DNA of 63,988 nt, taken from NCBI GenBank assembly GCA_947479645.1, contig CANKAJ010000008.1, positions 1 through 63,988 of the forward strand. The letters are read 5' to 3'. This document shows positions 48,399 through 57,528 of this stretch, one piece after another; the first letter of the stretch is position 1; each line of letters opens with the position of its first letter. The notes under the pieces were generated by a model, which saw only the letters and a list, made by a program, of their open reading frames with translations, was not told where the DNA came from and searched no databases. The stretch is from Betaproteobacteria bacterium (GTDB taxonomy: Bacteria; Pseudomonadota; Gammaproteobacteria; Burkholderiales; SG8-39). Position numbers and translations under genes: made by a program.

Positions 48399-49148
48399 AT
48401 GAACGATGACCAACTGCTGCGGTACTCGCGCCATGTGCTGCTGCCGGAATTCGGCATTGAAGGGCAGCAGAAACTCCTGGCTTCACGCGCGCTGATCATC
48501 GGCGCCGGCGGTCTGGGATCGCCGGTCGCGATGTACCTGGCCGCCGCTGGCGTCGGAACGATCGCACTGGCTGATGCCGATGATGTCGATCTCACCAATC
48601 TGCAGCGTCAGGTGCTTCACTCCACGCAATCGGTCGGAACTCCCAAGGTCGAATCCGGCAAGGCGAGCATGACTCGCCTCAATCCGGAAGTAAGAGTCGT
48701 GGCGCTCCAGCTTCGGCTGGAAGGCGACATCCTGGAACGTGAAGTGGCACTGGCCGACGTGGTGCTCGACTGCTCGGACAATTTCGCCACACGCCATGCG
48801 GTCAATCGGGCCTGCGTGAAACACCACAAGGCATTGGTTTCCGGGGCCGCCATCCGCTTTGACGGCCAACTGGCAGTCTTTGACCTGCGCCACAGCGACA
48901 GCGCGTGCTACGCCTGCCTCTTTCCGGAACAAGCCGAAACCGAGGAATTACGTTGTGCCGTCACCGGCGTATTCGCACCGCTGACCGGCATGATCGGCAC
49001 CATGCAGGTGGCTGAAGCGTTGAAACTGCTCACCGGCATGGGGGAAACAATGTCCGGACGTCTGGCGATCATCGACGCGCTGCGATCGGATTGGCGTCAG
49101 ATCAGACTGGCCCGCGATCCCGATTGCCTTGTGTGCCACCCGCAATAG
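48399..49148 (+). CDS. ThiF/MoeB/HesA-family adenylyltransferase
   Basis: E1-like enzyme that adenylates the C-terminus of a ubiquitin-like sulfur carrier (MoaD, ThiS or similar). 249 residues: RYSRHVLLPEFGIEGQ, nucleotide loop IGAGGLGSPV (about 32-41), NLQRQVLH, LDCSDNFATRHAVNRAC, and C-terminal CVVCHPQ-like LVCHPQ. The zinc CxxC pairs (CYAC, CLVC) are present. The carrier protein is not encoded nearby. Confidence 0.92.
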   Translation: MNDDQLLRYSRHVLLPEFGIEGQQKLLASRALIIGAGGLGSPVAMYLAAAGVGTIALADADDVDLTNLQRQVLHSTQSVGTPKVESGKASMTRLNPEVRVVALQLRLEGDILEREVALADVVLDCSDNFATRHAVNRACVKHHKALVSGAAIRFDGQLAVFDLRHSDSACYACLFPEQAETEELRCAVTGVFAPLTGMIGTMQVAEALKLLTGMGETMSGRLAIIDALRSDWRQIRLARDPDCLVCHPQ

Positions 49149-49156
49149 CAGGACCA

Positions 49157-49230
49157 ACGCTTGATAACAATATTTATCAAGATCTCTATATTAAGAAGGT
49201 AATTTAATTAATCTGATCAGATTAATGCAA
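49157..49230. other. AT-rich convergent interval with two palindromes
   Basis: Between the ThiF-like gene and the CoA-transferase genes: CTTGATAA/TTATCAAG (49160-49181, 6-base loop) and a perfect 20-bp palindrome ATTAATCTGATCAGATTAAT (49207-49226). Their role is unknown; they could be terminators or a protein-binding site. Confidence 0.5.
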
Positions 49231-49255
49231 CGATCTCGGACGGCCTGCGCCCTGC

Positions 49256-49918
49256 TCAATTGAGCGCACGCGGTGACGCAGCGAATGCCAGTTTCGCCTG
49301 CGTCCTTGACTGCAGTGTTTCGCGCGTCATGCCGGCGACCCAGTCCGTAACCAACAGGCCCTGCGGGGTCACATCGATCACGGCAATATCCGTATAGATG
49401 CGCGTCACCACGCCGATGCCGGTCAACGGGTAGGTGCAGCGCTCGACAATCTTGGCGCCGCCGTCCTTCATGTTGTGCTCCATCATGATGAACAGGCTCT
49501 TGGCACCGACGGCGAGATCCATGGCGCCGCCCACAGCCGGCGCCACACCGGGTTTGCCCAGTGACCAATTGGCAAGGTCGCCGGTGGCAGAAACCTGAAA
49601 ACCGCCCAGAATGGCAATGTCCAGATGACCTCCACGCATCATCGCGAACGAGTCGGCGTGATGGAAATAAGCGCCCCCAGTGACCAATGTCACCGGTTGC
49701 TTGCCGGCATTGACCAATTCCAGATCGATCTCATTTTCCGGCGGCGTCGGTCCCATGCCCAGAATGCCATTCTCGCTTTGCAGCACAACCTCACGGTCGC
49801 TGGGCAGAAAATTCGCCACGAGTACCGGCAGGCCAATTCCAAGGTTGACGTAAGCGCCATCGGGAATGTCATTGGCGACGCGTTTGGCGATTTCATCGCG
49901 GGTGAGCGAACGGTGCAT
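49256..49918 (-). CDS. scoB: 3-oxoacid CoA-transferase subunit B
   Basis: Beta subunit of an acetoacetate/3-oxoadipate-type CoA transferase. 220 residues from ATG 49918; catalytic Glu in SENGILGMGP (about residue 46), GGHLDIAILGG, and the SCOT B-like VTPQGLLV. Could equally be PcaJ; no aromatic-catabolism genes adjoin. 12 bases after subunit A. Confidence 0.9.
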   Translation of the reverse strand: MHRSLTRDEIAKRVANDIPDGAYVNLGIGLPVLVANFLPSDREVVLQSENGILGMGPTPPENEIDLELVNAGKQPVTLVTGGAYFHHADSFAMMRGGHLDIAILGGFQVSATGDLANWSLGKPGVAPAVGGAMDLAVGAKSLFIMMEHNMKDGGAKIVERCTYPLTGIGVVTRIYTDIAVIDVTPQGLLVTDWVAGMTRETLQSRTQAKLAFAASPRALN

Positions 49919-49929
49919 GATGTCCTCCT

Positions 49930-50610
49930 TCAACTTGATAACTGCGGAGTGGCCACGCCCACCACACGCTTGACGAATATCCCGGGCGTCACGATCGACT
50001 CCGGATCCAGGCGCCCGAGTTCCACGATTTCACGCACCTGCACGATGGTGGTGGCGGCGGCCATGCACATCACCGGGCCGAAATTGCGCGCGGCCTTGCG
50101 ATAGATGAGGTTGCCCCAACGGTCGGCGCGCTCGGCCTTCACCAGCGCGAAGTCTCCCTTGAGCGGCAACTCGAAAACGTATTGTCGTCCATTGATTTCA
50201 CGCGTCTCCTTGCCCTCGGCCAGCTGGGTACCGTAAGCGGTGGGCGTGTAGAACCCGCCGAGTCCGGCACCTGCAGCGCGCATGCGCTCGGCCATGGTTC
50301 CCTGCGGGACGCACTCCAGCTCAACCTTGCCTTCGCGGTACAGTCCTTCGAAAACATAGGAGTTGGACGATTTGGGAAAGGAACAGACCATCTTGCGAAC
50401 CCGCCCGGCCTTGAGCAGGGCGGCAAGGCCGGTCTCGCCATTGCCCGCGTTGTTGTTGACCACCGTCAGTTCGCGTGCCCCCTGATCGATGAGCGCGTGA
50501 ATAAGCTCGGTGGGCATGCCAGCGCCGCCAAAACCGCTGAGCAGCACCGTCGCGCCATCGTGAATGCCGGCCACGGCTTCAGCCAGCGAGTTGACTATCT
50601 TGTTGATCAT
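49930..50610 (-). CDS. scoA: 3-oxoacid CoA-transferase subunit A
   Basis: Alpha subunit; 226 residues with SGFGGAGMPTELI (about 25-37), VVNNNAGNGETGLA and PTAYGTQLAEGKE. Pairs with the gene 12 bases downstream to interconvert acyl-CoA and acetoacetate or succinate. PcaI is an alternative name. Confidence 0.9.
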   Translation of the reverse strand: MINKIVNSLAEAVAGIHDGATVLLSGFGGAGMPTELIHALIDQGARELTVVNNNAGNGETGLAALLKAGRVRKMVCSFPKSSNSYVFEGLYREGKVELECVPQGTMAERMRAAGAGLGGFYTPTAYGTQLAEGKETREINGRQYVFELPLKGDFALVKAERADRWGNLIYRKAARNFGPVMCMAAATTIVQVREIVELGRLDPESIVTPGIFVKRVVGVATPQLSS

Positions 50611-50716
50611 GTTTCGTTCCAGGATTGGTTATGCATGAATTATCTTAAGCTGGCGCCAACACCTGCGTACTGGCATCAATCGCGGGCAGGGCCGGATAAC
50701 TATTGGGTCAATACGG

Positions 50717-51313
50717 CTATTGAATCAAAAACGGCGCCTGCGCATCGAATCCCTCCGTCGGCCGCCGTTTGAAGCCGCTCTTGGCAAACTGGTGCCAGCG
50801 GCCGATGACGTAGCACAGAATCATGTTCGCCCGAACTGCAGGGTCGGGCTCGCTCACATCCCCTTCAGCTTGCTGTGTCGAAGCCACGCGCAGGCATTGC
50901 TTGAGCGTCGCCTCGATGCGGTCATGCAACTGGTTGATGCGCGCCTGCAGGCGCTCATTTTCATTGACCAGCGCATCGCCGATCAGCACGCGCGTCATGC
51001 CCGGATTCTTTTCGGCAAATCCGAGCAGCATGGCGATGGTCGAGTGTAGTTGCTGCACGCCACTTTCCTGTTCAGAAGTAATCTTGTTGGCCAGGCCGAA
51101 CACGGAACTCTCGATGAACTCAATCAGGCCTTCATACATCTGCGCCTTGCTGGCGAAATGGCGGTACAGCGCCGCTTCGGAAACGTCCAGTTTTGCCGCC
51201 AGTGCGGCAGTGGTTATTTTTTCGCCTTTCGGATCCTGCAGCATTTCCGCCAACACCTGGAGGATCTGCAACTTGCGCTCGCCTGGCTTGGGGCGCACTC
51301 TTGTCTCGGCCAT
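50717..51313 (-). CDS. slmA: Nucleoid occlusion factor SlmA (TetR family)
   Basis: Blocks FtsZ assembly over the chromosome. 198 residues from ATG 51313 (RBS GGAGATAAGGCC): helix-turn-helix ITTAALAAKLDVSEAALYRHFASKAQMYEGLIEFIE (about 34-69), then the SlmA-type C-terminal domain. The longer upstream frame is not conserved. Next to the pyrimidine nucleotidase gene as usual in Betaproteobacteria. Confidence 0.93.
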   Translation of the reverse strand: MAETRVRPKPGERKLQILQVLAEMLQDPKGEKITTAALAAKLDVSEAALYRHFASKAQMYEGLIEFIESSVFGLANKITSEQESGVQQLHSTIAMLLGFAEKNPGMTRVLIGDALVNENERLQARINQLHDRIEATLKQCLRVASTQQAEGDVSEPDPAVRANMILCYVIGRWHQFAKSGFKRRPTEGFDAQAPFLIQ

Positions 51314-51462
51314 GGCCTTATCTCCTCGGCAATAAGTTGCCTGACAACCCGCTTCAATCATTCTGAAAAGGGACCTGCTGTGGGGGAGCATGAAAGGACA
51401 TCCATCCCTTCTCAATTTCAAACAGTGCGGAGTCTAGCCTTTAACGTAAGCGCTTGCTAGCT

Positions 51463-52110
51463 TCAAATGCCCAGCACTTTGGCCATTCGTGGCAACTCCA
51501 GTACGGACCCGGTCTTGATGTCCAGCCAACGTGGGCGACGCGATTCGCGGGTGATCCACACCGTGCGCATGCCCAGCTTTTTCGCCGCGACCAGATTGGG
51601 CAACATGTCCTCCACCATCACCGTGCATTCCGGCTGCAGGCGTTCCCGCGCCATCAGCGCCCGAAAGCCGGCCAACGAAGGCTTGGGTTGAAACCGTGTA
51701 CTTTCAATGGTGTAGACCGCGTCAAACAAGCGGCCTACACCGAGCACATCCAGCACCGCCTGAGCGTAATGCCGCGGCGCATTTGAGTAGAGAATCTTGC
51801 GCCCACGCAGGCGTTTCAGGCAGTGGCGCAGTCCGGTTTCCGCCACCACCATGCGCTCAATATCCGGCAACTGGTGCGTATGCCAGAGAAAATGATGCGG
51901 ATCGACATTGTGATGATGCATCAGGCCCAGCAGCGTCGCGCCGTAGGCATGCCAGTAACGCTCGCGCAATGCACCGGCGCCGGCTTCATCCAGACTGAGG
52001 TGGCGCATCATGTACTCATTGATGCTGCGATTCAGGTGCGGAAAGATATGCGGCCTCGCATCATGCAAGGTGTTGTCCAGGTCGAACAACCAGGTAAGCG
52101 AGCGTGTCAC
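51463..52110 (-). CDS. Pyrimidine 5'-nucleotidase (HAD family, SDT1-like)
   Basis: Dephosphorylates UMP/CMP-like nucleotides. 215 residues: HAD motif I WLFDLDNTLHDA (about 7-18), motif II YSNAPRHY, and motif IV MVEDMLPNL. Usual betaproteobacterial order is argB - this gene - slmA; here argB is 7.2 kb away, implying an insertion between them. Confidence 0.92.
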   Translation of the reverse strand: MTRSLTWLFDLDNTLHDARPHIFPHLNRSINEYMMRHLSLDEAGAGALRERYWHAYGATLLGLMHHHNVDPHHFLWHTHQLPDIERMVVAETGLRHCLKRLRGRKILYSNAPRHYAQAVLDVLGVGRLFDAVYTIESTRFQPKPSLAGFRALMARERLQPECTVMVEDMLPNLVAAKKLGMRTVWITRESRRPRWLDIKTGSVLELPRMAKVLGI

Positions 52111-52157
52111 TATGCGATCACTCGGCTAATGTTCAGCGCAAGTCCACAATTCGAAGA

Positions 52158-53027
52158 TCATGAGCCACCGCCGAGAAACTCCCGGGTCCAGCGTTCATGG
52201 TCGGCATCGCGGGTCAAGCGCTTCATCATCTCGGCTGACGCAATATTGGCCAGCTTGGCGGGCGGCACGCCATCGCGCAGGGCTTTCAGCGTTGCATAGA
52301 CTGCCTGCACCGCCGCAGCAATGGGCGCATGGCCTTGCAGGCAAATACGCGCGCCACGGCTGGCCAGGTAATCCAGATCCAGGATGTCCGCGCCTGGAGC
52401 ACCCAGAATCAGCGGCGTCTTCACCGCGGAAGCCACGCTATCGAGCTGTGCCCGCGTTTTCAAACCGATCAGGAACAAGGCATCGACGCCAGCCGCCTCG
52501 TAGGCCTGAGCGCGTGCAATGGCGTCATCCAGGCCGTTGATGACGGCGGCGCTGGTGCGGCCGGCAATGATCAGATTCTTGTCCTGCCTTGCGTCGAGCG
52601 CCGCACGCATCTTGCCCACGCCCTCGTCGATGGAAATCAGCCGCGTGTCGTCAGGCGAGCCAAATGCCGCCGGCAGCAGCGTGTCTTCGATCGACAACGC
52701 GCAAACGCCGGCCGTCTCCAGTTCTTCCACGGTGCGCCGCACATTGAGCGCATTACCGTAACCATGATCGGCATCCACCAACAGCGACAGATTGCCGGCG
52801 CGGCAGATGCGATAGGCCTGACCGGCAAATTCAGACAGGGTCAGCACGCTCAGGTCAGGCGCGCCCAGCACGGTCAGCGACGCCACCGATCCGGAAAACA
52901 GGCCGATCTCGAAACCCAGTTCTTCCGCAATCCGCGCCGACAGGGGATCAAAAACGGACCCCGGATAGACGCACTGCTTTCCGGCAAGCAGGGCGCGACA
53001 GCGTTCACGGCGTTCTGTCCAGTGCAT
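52158..53027 (-). CDS. Isocitrate lyase/PEP mutase superfamily lyase, oxaloacetate-decarboxylase-like
   Basis: 289 residues; (beta/alpha)8 barrel of the PEP mutase family, most like the PA4872-type oxaloacetate decarboxylase: VFDPLSARIAEELGFEIGLFSGSVASL, metal-binding VDADHGYGNALNV (about 83-95), and SIEDTLLP. The catalytic Cys of true isocitrate lyases (KKCGH) is absent, favouring a decarboxylase or 2,3-dimethylmalate lyase role. First enzyme in a co-oriented trio with the following two genes. Confidence 0.85.
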   Translation of the reverse strand: MHWTERRERCRALLAGKQCVYPGSVFDPLSARIAEELGFEIGLFSGSVASLTVLGAPDLSVLTLSEFAGQAYRICRAGNLSLLVDADHGYGNALNVRRTVEELETAGVCALSIEDTLLPAAFGSPDDTRLISIDEGVGKMRAALDARQDKNLIIAGRTSAAVINGLDDAIARAQAYEAAGVDALFLIGLKTRAQLDSVASAVKTPLILGAPGADILDLDYLASRGARICLQGHAPIAAAVQAVYATLKALRDGVPPAKLANIASAEMMKRLTRDADHERWTREFLGGGS

Positions 53028-53059
53028 GTGGCTTCCTATGGTGTTTTCTTGCGATGACT

Positions 53060-54055
53060 TCAGCGTGCTGTCTCGGTCTTCTTGACCACCACCTCGGGAT
53101 TGAGGATGTTGATGGGCGTACCGCCTTCAACTGCGCGGCGAATATTGGTCAGTGCCGCCTGTACCGAACGTACCACGCCTTCCTTGCCGCGACCGGCCAC
53201 ATGCGGCGACAAATTGATGTTTTTCGCACCAATCAGCGGATGATTGGATGCAAAGGGCTCGGTTGTAAATACATCGATGCTGGCGCCACCCAGCTTGCCC
53301 GAATCCAGCGCCTGGCGCAGTGCATGCTCATCGACGATGCCGCCGCGGGCGGTCAGCACCAGATAAGCGCCGTCCTTCATCATGGCGAATTCCTTCGCAC
53401 CGATCATGCCGCGCGTGTTCGCATCCAGCGGCGTGTGAATGCTGATGGCGTCAGCGGTGCGATAGATTTCCTCTTTCTCGACGCGCCGGGCGCCGAGCTG
53501 GCGTGCGACATCGGCGTTCACGTCCGGGAGAACATCGTTGTAGATGACCTGCATGTCGAAGGCGCGGGCACGCTTCGCCAGCTTGGTACCGATGTTACCG
53601 AAGCCGATGATGCCCAGCGTCTTGTCCTCGACCTCCAGTGCCTGTGAACCTTCGTTGCGGGAGGACTCCCAATCGCCGGCATTCAGGTGCAGTGCCGTCG
53701 GCACATAGCGGCGGAACTGCGTCAGCAGCAGCATCATGGCGAAGTCAGCCACACGACTGCTGTTCATATCGGCATTGTTGCAACAGAACACGCCGTTACG
53801 CGTTCCAGCGGCCAGGTCGACCTTGTCGAAGCCGGTACCGCCTGTCTGAACGATCTTGAGTTTCCTGCCCGCGTTGAATACCTGCTCCGTGATGTACGAG
53901 CCGGTCGCCAATATGCCATCGCAGTCGGCGATCAGGCGCAATTGGTCTTCGGTATAAATCCTGTCCTTCGGCTGCTGAATCAGCACATGCGGCAGATCCT
54001 TCGGAATCAACTTGATCGTATCCGGCTTGTCTCCGTAAATGACTGCGACCTTCAT
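53060..54055 (-). CDS. D-2-hydroxyacid dehydrogenase family protein
   Basis: 331 residues: NAD loop GFGNIGTKLAKRA (about 149-161), active-site Arg in TARGGIV (about 235), Glu in FTTEPF, and catalytic His in LSPHVAGR. Phosphoglycerate/glyoxylate-reductase fold; substrate unknown. Lies between the lyase and a solute receptor gene, all on the minus strand, hinting at uptake and oxidation of a hydroxyacid. Confidence 0.88.
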   Translation of the reverse strand: MKVAVIYGDKPDTIKLIPKDLPHVLIQQPKDRIYTEDQLRLIADCDGILATGSYITEQVFNAGRKLKIVQTGGTGFDKVDLAAGTRNGVFCCNNADMNSSRVADFAMMLLLTQFRRYVPTALHLNAGDWESSRNEGSQALEVEDKTLGIIGFGNIGTKLAKRARAFDMQVIYNDVLPDVNADVARQLGARRVEKEEIYRTADAISIHTPLDANTRGMIGAKEFAMMKDGAYLVLTARGGIVDEHALRQALDSGKLGGASIDVFTTEPFASNHPLIGAKNINLSPHVAGRGKEGVVRSVQAALTNIRRAVEGGTPINILNPEVVVKKTETAR

Positions 54056-54112
54056 CGCTTCTCCCCTTTTGAATTTTATTGGTCCGTCAAGACCGCCGGG
54101 TGCTGCGCCAAT

Positions 54113-55084
54113 CTACTCCGGCTGGATTCCGGCCTCGCGGATGCGCCTGCCCCAGTTGTCCAGCTGACGCACCATGAACGCATGCAATTCGTCCGGCGTG
54201 CTCGGCTCCAGTTCTGCCGACGCTTGTTCGAAGCGCGCCTTGATCTCGGGTTTGGTCAGCGCCTTGCGCGTCGCGCTGCTCAGACTGTCGACAATCGGTC
54301 GCGGCATCCCGGCCGGACCGAAGAAAGCTACCCAGGAATTGATATCGAAGCCTTCATAACCGGGTGTCTCGGCAACGGTAGGCAGATCCGGCAGCAGGCT
54401 GGAGCGCTTGACCCTGACGCCAGCCAGCGCTTTCAATTTGCCCGCCTTGATCAAACCCGAACTGGACGCCAGGTCCACTACCGTCACGGTGGCCACGCCC
54501 GCGATGACATCCGTCGCCGCCTGGGGGTTGCTCTTGTAAGGAACCGCAATCACCTGGGCGTTGGCGATGCGAAACAGTCCTGCGCAAGCCAGTTGCGCGA
54601 TGGTATTGCCGTAGGCGTAGGACAACTTGCCGGGGTTGGCTCGGGCGTACTCGGCCAGTTCCCGCACATTGGACACCGGCAGACCCGGGCTCGTCACCAG
54701 CACTGACGAATAGGTCACCAGATAGGAAATCGGTGAGAAGTCCTTGATGGGATCGTAGTTGAGCTTCTTGAACAAAAAGGGATTGGCCGAGTGGATTGAG
54801 TTGGTTCCGATGAACAGCGTGTAGCCATCCGGCGCGGACTTGACCAGCGCCTCGGCACCGATCTGCCCCGACGCCCCGGCCTTGTAGTCAATGACGAATG
54901 GCTGGTTGTAGATGTTTTTCAATTCGTCACCCAGCGAGCGGGCCATCACATCAGTCGCGCTGCCCGGGCCGAAGGGCAGAATGATCTTCACCGGCCTGGT
55001 CGGGTAGGACTGAGGCTGGGCCTGGACAAGACAGGAACAAATGGCCAGTACAGCCAGTGTTATTCCGTGCATTAAAAACTTCAT
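54113..55084 (-). CDS. Bug/TctC family periplasmic substrate-binding protein
   Basis: 323 residues with signal peptide ending VQA-QP, the PTRPVKIILPFGPGSATD opening (about 27-44), and the YKAGASGQIGAEAL loop, plus AVPYKSNPQAA. Second Bug receptor in the window, about 47 kb from the first; only family-level similarity to it. Probably supplies the substrate of the neighbouring lyase/dehydrogenase. Confidence 0.9.
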   Translation of the reverse strand: MKFLMHGITLAVLAICSCLVQAQPQSYPTRPVKIILPFGPGSATDVMARSLGDELKNIYNQPFVIDYKAGASGQIGAEALVKSAPDGYTLFIGTNSIHSANPFLFKKLNYDPIKDFSPISYLVTYSSVLVTSPGLPVSNVRELAEYARANPGKLSYAYGNTIAQLACAGLFRIANAQVIAVPYKSNPQAATDVIAGVATVTVVDLASSSGLIKAGKLKALAGVRVKRSSLLPDLPTVAETPGYEGFDINSWVAFFGPAGMPRPIVDSLSSATRKALTKPEIKARFEQASAELEPSTPDELHAFMVRQLDNWGRRIREAGIQPE

Positions 55085-55203
55085 GCTGACTCCTCGCTAC
55101 AAGGCTGTTGACTGTGACCCACATGATACTTGCTGTGAGCGCACCCCGCCCGGCGGGCAGATACAATCATCCATCCGCAATAGTCCGCAAAGGGACGCCT
55201 CAC

Positions 55204-56814
55204 ATGCCATCGGCAGGATCGTTTGACTACATCATCGTCGGCGGCGGCACGGCCGGCTGCGTGCTGGCCAACCGCCTGTCGGCCAACCCGGCTGTCTCGG
55301 TGCTGCTGCTCGAAGCGGGTGAACGCGACGACTGGATATGGATACACATCCCGGCCGGTTACCTGTATTGCATCGGCAACCCCCGCACCGATTGGTGTTA
55401 CAAGACACAGCCCGAATCCGGACTGAACGGTCGTTCCATTCTGTATGCCCGCGGCAAGGTGCTGGGCGGCTGTTCATCGATCAACGCCATGCTCTATCTG
55501 CGCGGCCAGGCGCGCGATTACGACGAATGGGCTGCACTGACCGGCGACTACGGCTGGGCCTGGGACAGGGTATTGCCCCTGTTCAGAAAATCCGAGGATT
55601 CCTGGCGCGGCGCTGACGCGTTTCATGGCGCCGGCGGCGAGTGGCGTGTGGAACAACAGCGCCTGTCTTGGAAAATCCTGGATGCATTCAAAGCTGCGGC
55701 GATGGAAGCCGGCATTCCCGCGGTCGATGACTTCAACCGCGGCAACAACGAGGGCGTATCCCGGTTCGAAGTGAATCAGCGCACCGGCGTGCGCTGGAAT
55801 GCCACCAAGGCGTTCCTGCGCCCCGCAGCGGGCCGCAAAAATCTGACGGTGCTATCCGGTTGCCTGGTGCAGAAACTGCGCATGGACGGGCGCCGCTGCA
55901 CCGGAGTGGAGTACCTGCGCAAGAATCTGCCCTGCTTTGCCGAAGCGAAAGCCGAAACCATCCTTTCCGCCGGCGCCATCGGGTCACCGCAGATACTGCA
56001 ACTGTCCGGCATCGGACCGGGCGCGCTGTTGCAGCAACACGGCATCGCGGTGGTCCATGATCTTCCCGGCGTCGGCGGCAATCTGCAGGATCACCTGCAA
56101 TTGCGCATGGCATTCAAGGTGCAGAATGTCAGAACGCTGAACACCCGGGTGCACAGCCTGTGGGGCAAGGCCATGATCGGACTGGAATATGCGCTGTTTC
56201 GCAACGGGCCGCTGACCATGGCGCCATCGCAACTGGGCGCCTTTGTGAAATCCGATGCCACGCAGGCAACGCCCAATCTCGAATACCACGTGCAACCGCT
56301 CAGCCTGGACAAGTTCGGCGAGCCACTGCATACCTTCGATGCATTTACCGCCAGCGTCACCAATCTGCGCCCGACTTCACGCGGCCGGGTCAGTATCACG
56401 TCACCCGATCCGCGTGCCCACCCGGCCATCGCGCCCAACTACCTGTCCACCCGTGAAGACCGCAAGGTCGCGGTGGACGCGCTGCGTCTCACACGCCGCA
56501 TTGTTACCGGCACGTCGGCCCTGCAACCGTATCGTCCCGACGAATTCCTGCCCGGCCCGCAGTACCTGTCGGATGAGGAGTTGATAACCGCCGCAGGCAA
56601 TATCGGCACCACCATCTTCCATCCGGTAGGAACCTGCAAAATGGGTCTGGACTCCGATGCCACCTCAGTGGTGACACCCAGCCTCAAAGTGCGCGGCATT
56701 CAGGGCCTGCGAGTGATTGATGCCTCCATCATGCCCACGATCACCTCGGGCAATACCAACAGCCCGACGGTGATGATCGCAGAGCGCGGGGCGCAGCTTG
56801 TGCTCGGCAAATAG
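55204..56814 (+). CDS. GMC-family FAD-dependent oxidoreductase (choline/alcohol dehydrogenase-like)
   Basis: 536 residues from ATG 55204 (RBS AAGGGA): FAD loop DYIIVGGGTAGCVLANRL (about 7-24), YARGKVLGGCSSINAMLY, the second GMC signature AGAIGSPQILQLSGIG, and catalytic His in IFHPVGTCKMG with the closing NTNSPTVMIAERGA. Typical length. Divergent from the Bug receptor gene, so the two probably share a 119-base regulatory region. Confidence 0.93.
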   Translation: MPSAGSFDYIIVGGGTAGCVLANRLSANPAVSVLLLEAGERDDWIWIHIPAGYLYCIGNPRTDWCYKTQPESGLNGRSILYARGKVLGGCSSINAMLYLRGQARDYDEWAALTGDYGWAWDRVLPLFRKSEDSWRGADAFHGAGGEWRVEQQRLSWKILDAFKAAAMEAGIPAVDDFNRGNNEGVSRFEVNQRTGVRWNATKAFLRPAAGRKNLTVLSGCLVQKLRMDGRRCTGVEYLRKNLPCFAEAKAETILSAGAIGSPQILQLSGIGPGALLQQHGIAVVHDLPGVGGNLQDHLQLRMAFKVQNVRTLNTRVHSLWGKAMIGLEYALFRNGPLTMAPSQLGAFVKSDATQATPNLEYHVQPLSLDKFGEPLHTFDAFTASVTNLRPTSRGRVSITSPDPRAHPAIAPNYLSTREDRKVAVDALRLTRRIVTGTSALQPYRPDEFLPGPQYLSDEELITAAGNIGTTIFHPVGTCKMGLDSDATSVVTPSLKVRGIQGLRVIDASIMPTITSGNTNSPTVMIAERGAQLVLGK

Positions 56815-56826
56815 ATAACGCCCGGT

Positions 56827-57327
56827 TCAGTGCCCGCCTTCCATCCGGCTGCCCAGCACGCCGCCCAGCACCGCCCCGATAGCCGTGGCTGCGATCCGAT
56901 CATGGCCGCTGCCAACCTGGCTGCCGATGACCGCACCGACAATCGCGCCACCAACTGCGGCTCCACCCAGGGCAACGCCACCGGCAGCGGCCACAGCAAC
57001 TGGGGCGGGGTAATAAGCGGGCTGGGCATAGTAGGCTGGGGGTGAGTAACTGTACGCGGGTGGCGCGACATAAACCGGAGCCGGCCTTACCACCATCGGC
57101 GGAGCGTAATACGCGACCGGTGGCGCATAATAGTGAGGTTGCAGGTAGCTCTGCTGGAGAACATAGCGTGGCTGCGCCACCATTCTGTGGTCATGACGCT
57201 CATAGCGAGTGTAGCGGTCATAGCGATCATAGTTGCGGCCATGCTCATGCCGCGAGTCGGCCAATACCGGCGCAGCCGCACCCAGCGTTGTAATGGCAAT
57301 CAGAAAGATGCTCAGATTCTTGTTCAT
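56827..57327 (-). CDS. Exported Tyr/Pro-rich glycine-zipper protein
   Basis: 166 residues: signal peptide ending PVLA-DS, a His/Arg/Tyr-rich segment, repeats of the type YYAPP/APPAY (about 60-115), and a C-terminal glycine-zipper domain (GGVALGGAAVGGAIVGAVIGSQ). Resembles Rick_17kDa-like or outer-membrane stress proteins. Function unknown. Convergent with the GMC gene 12 bases away. Confidence 0.7.
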   Translation of the reverse strand: MNKNLSIFLIAITTLGAAAPVLADSRHEHGRNYDRYDRYTRYERHDHRMVAQPRYVLQQSYLQPHYYAPPVAYYAPPMVVRPAPVYVAPPAYSYSPPAYYAQPAYYPAPVAVAAAGGVALGGAAVGGAIVGAVIGSQVGSGHDRIAATAIGAVLGGVLGSRMEGGH

Positions 57328-57528
57328 GCTGTGTACCCCTGTTCAAATTCGGATTGGCCGGCACGCACCTGGATAAACGTCGTCAGGCAGGGCAATGTTG
57401 ACCTCAGAAGTGTTTCTTTGTGCAAGCATTTGTGATAATTCACACCCGGTGTAAGCAGTTGTATCCGGCTGGATTGGCTTTGGCAGGTTATGCTTCGTTT
57501 TTTGTCACTTGGAACAAGGTGTAAGCGC

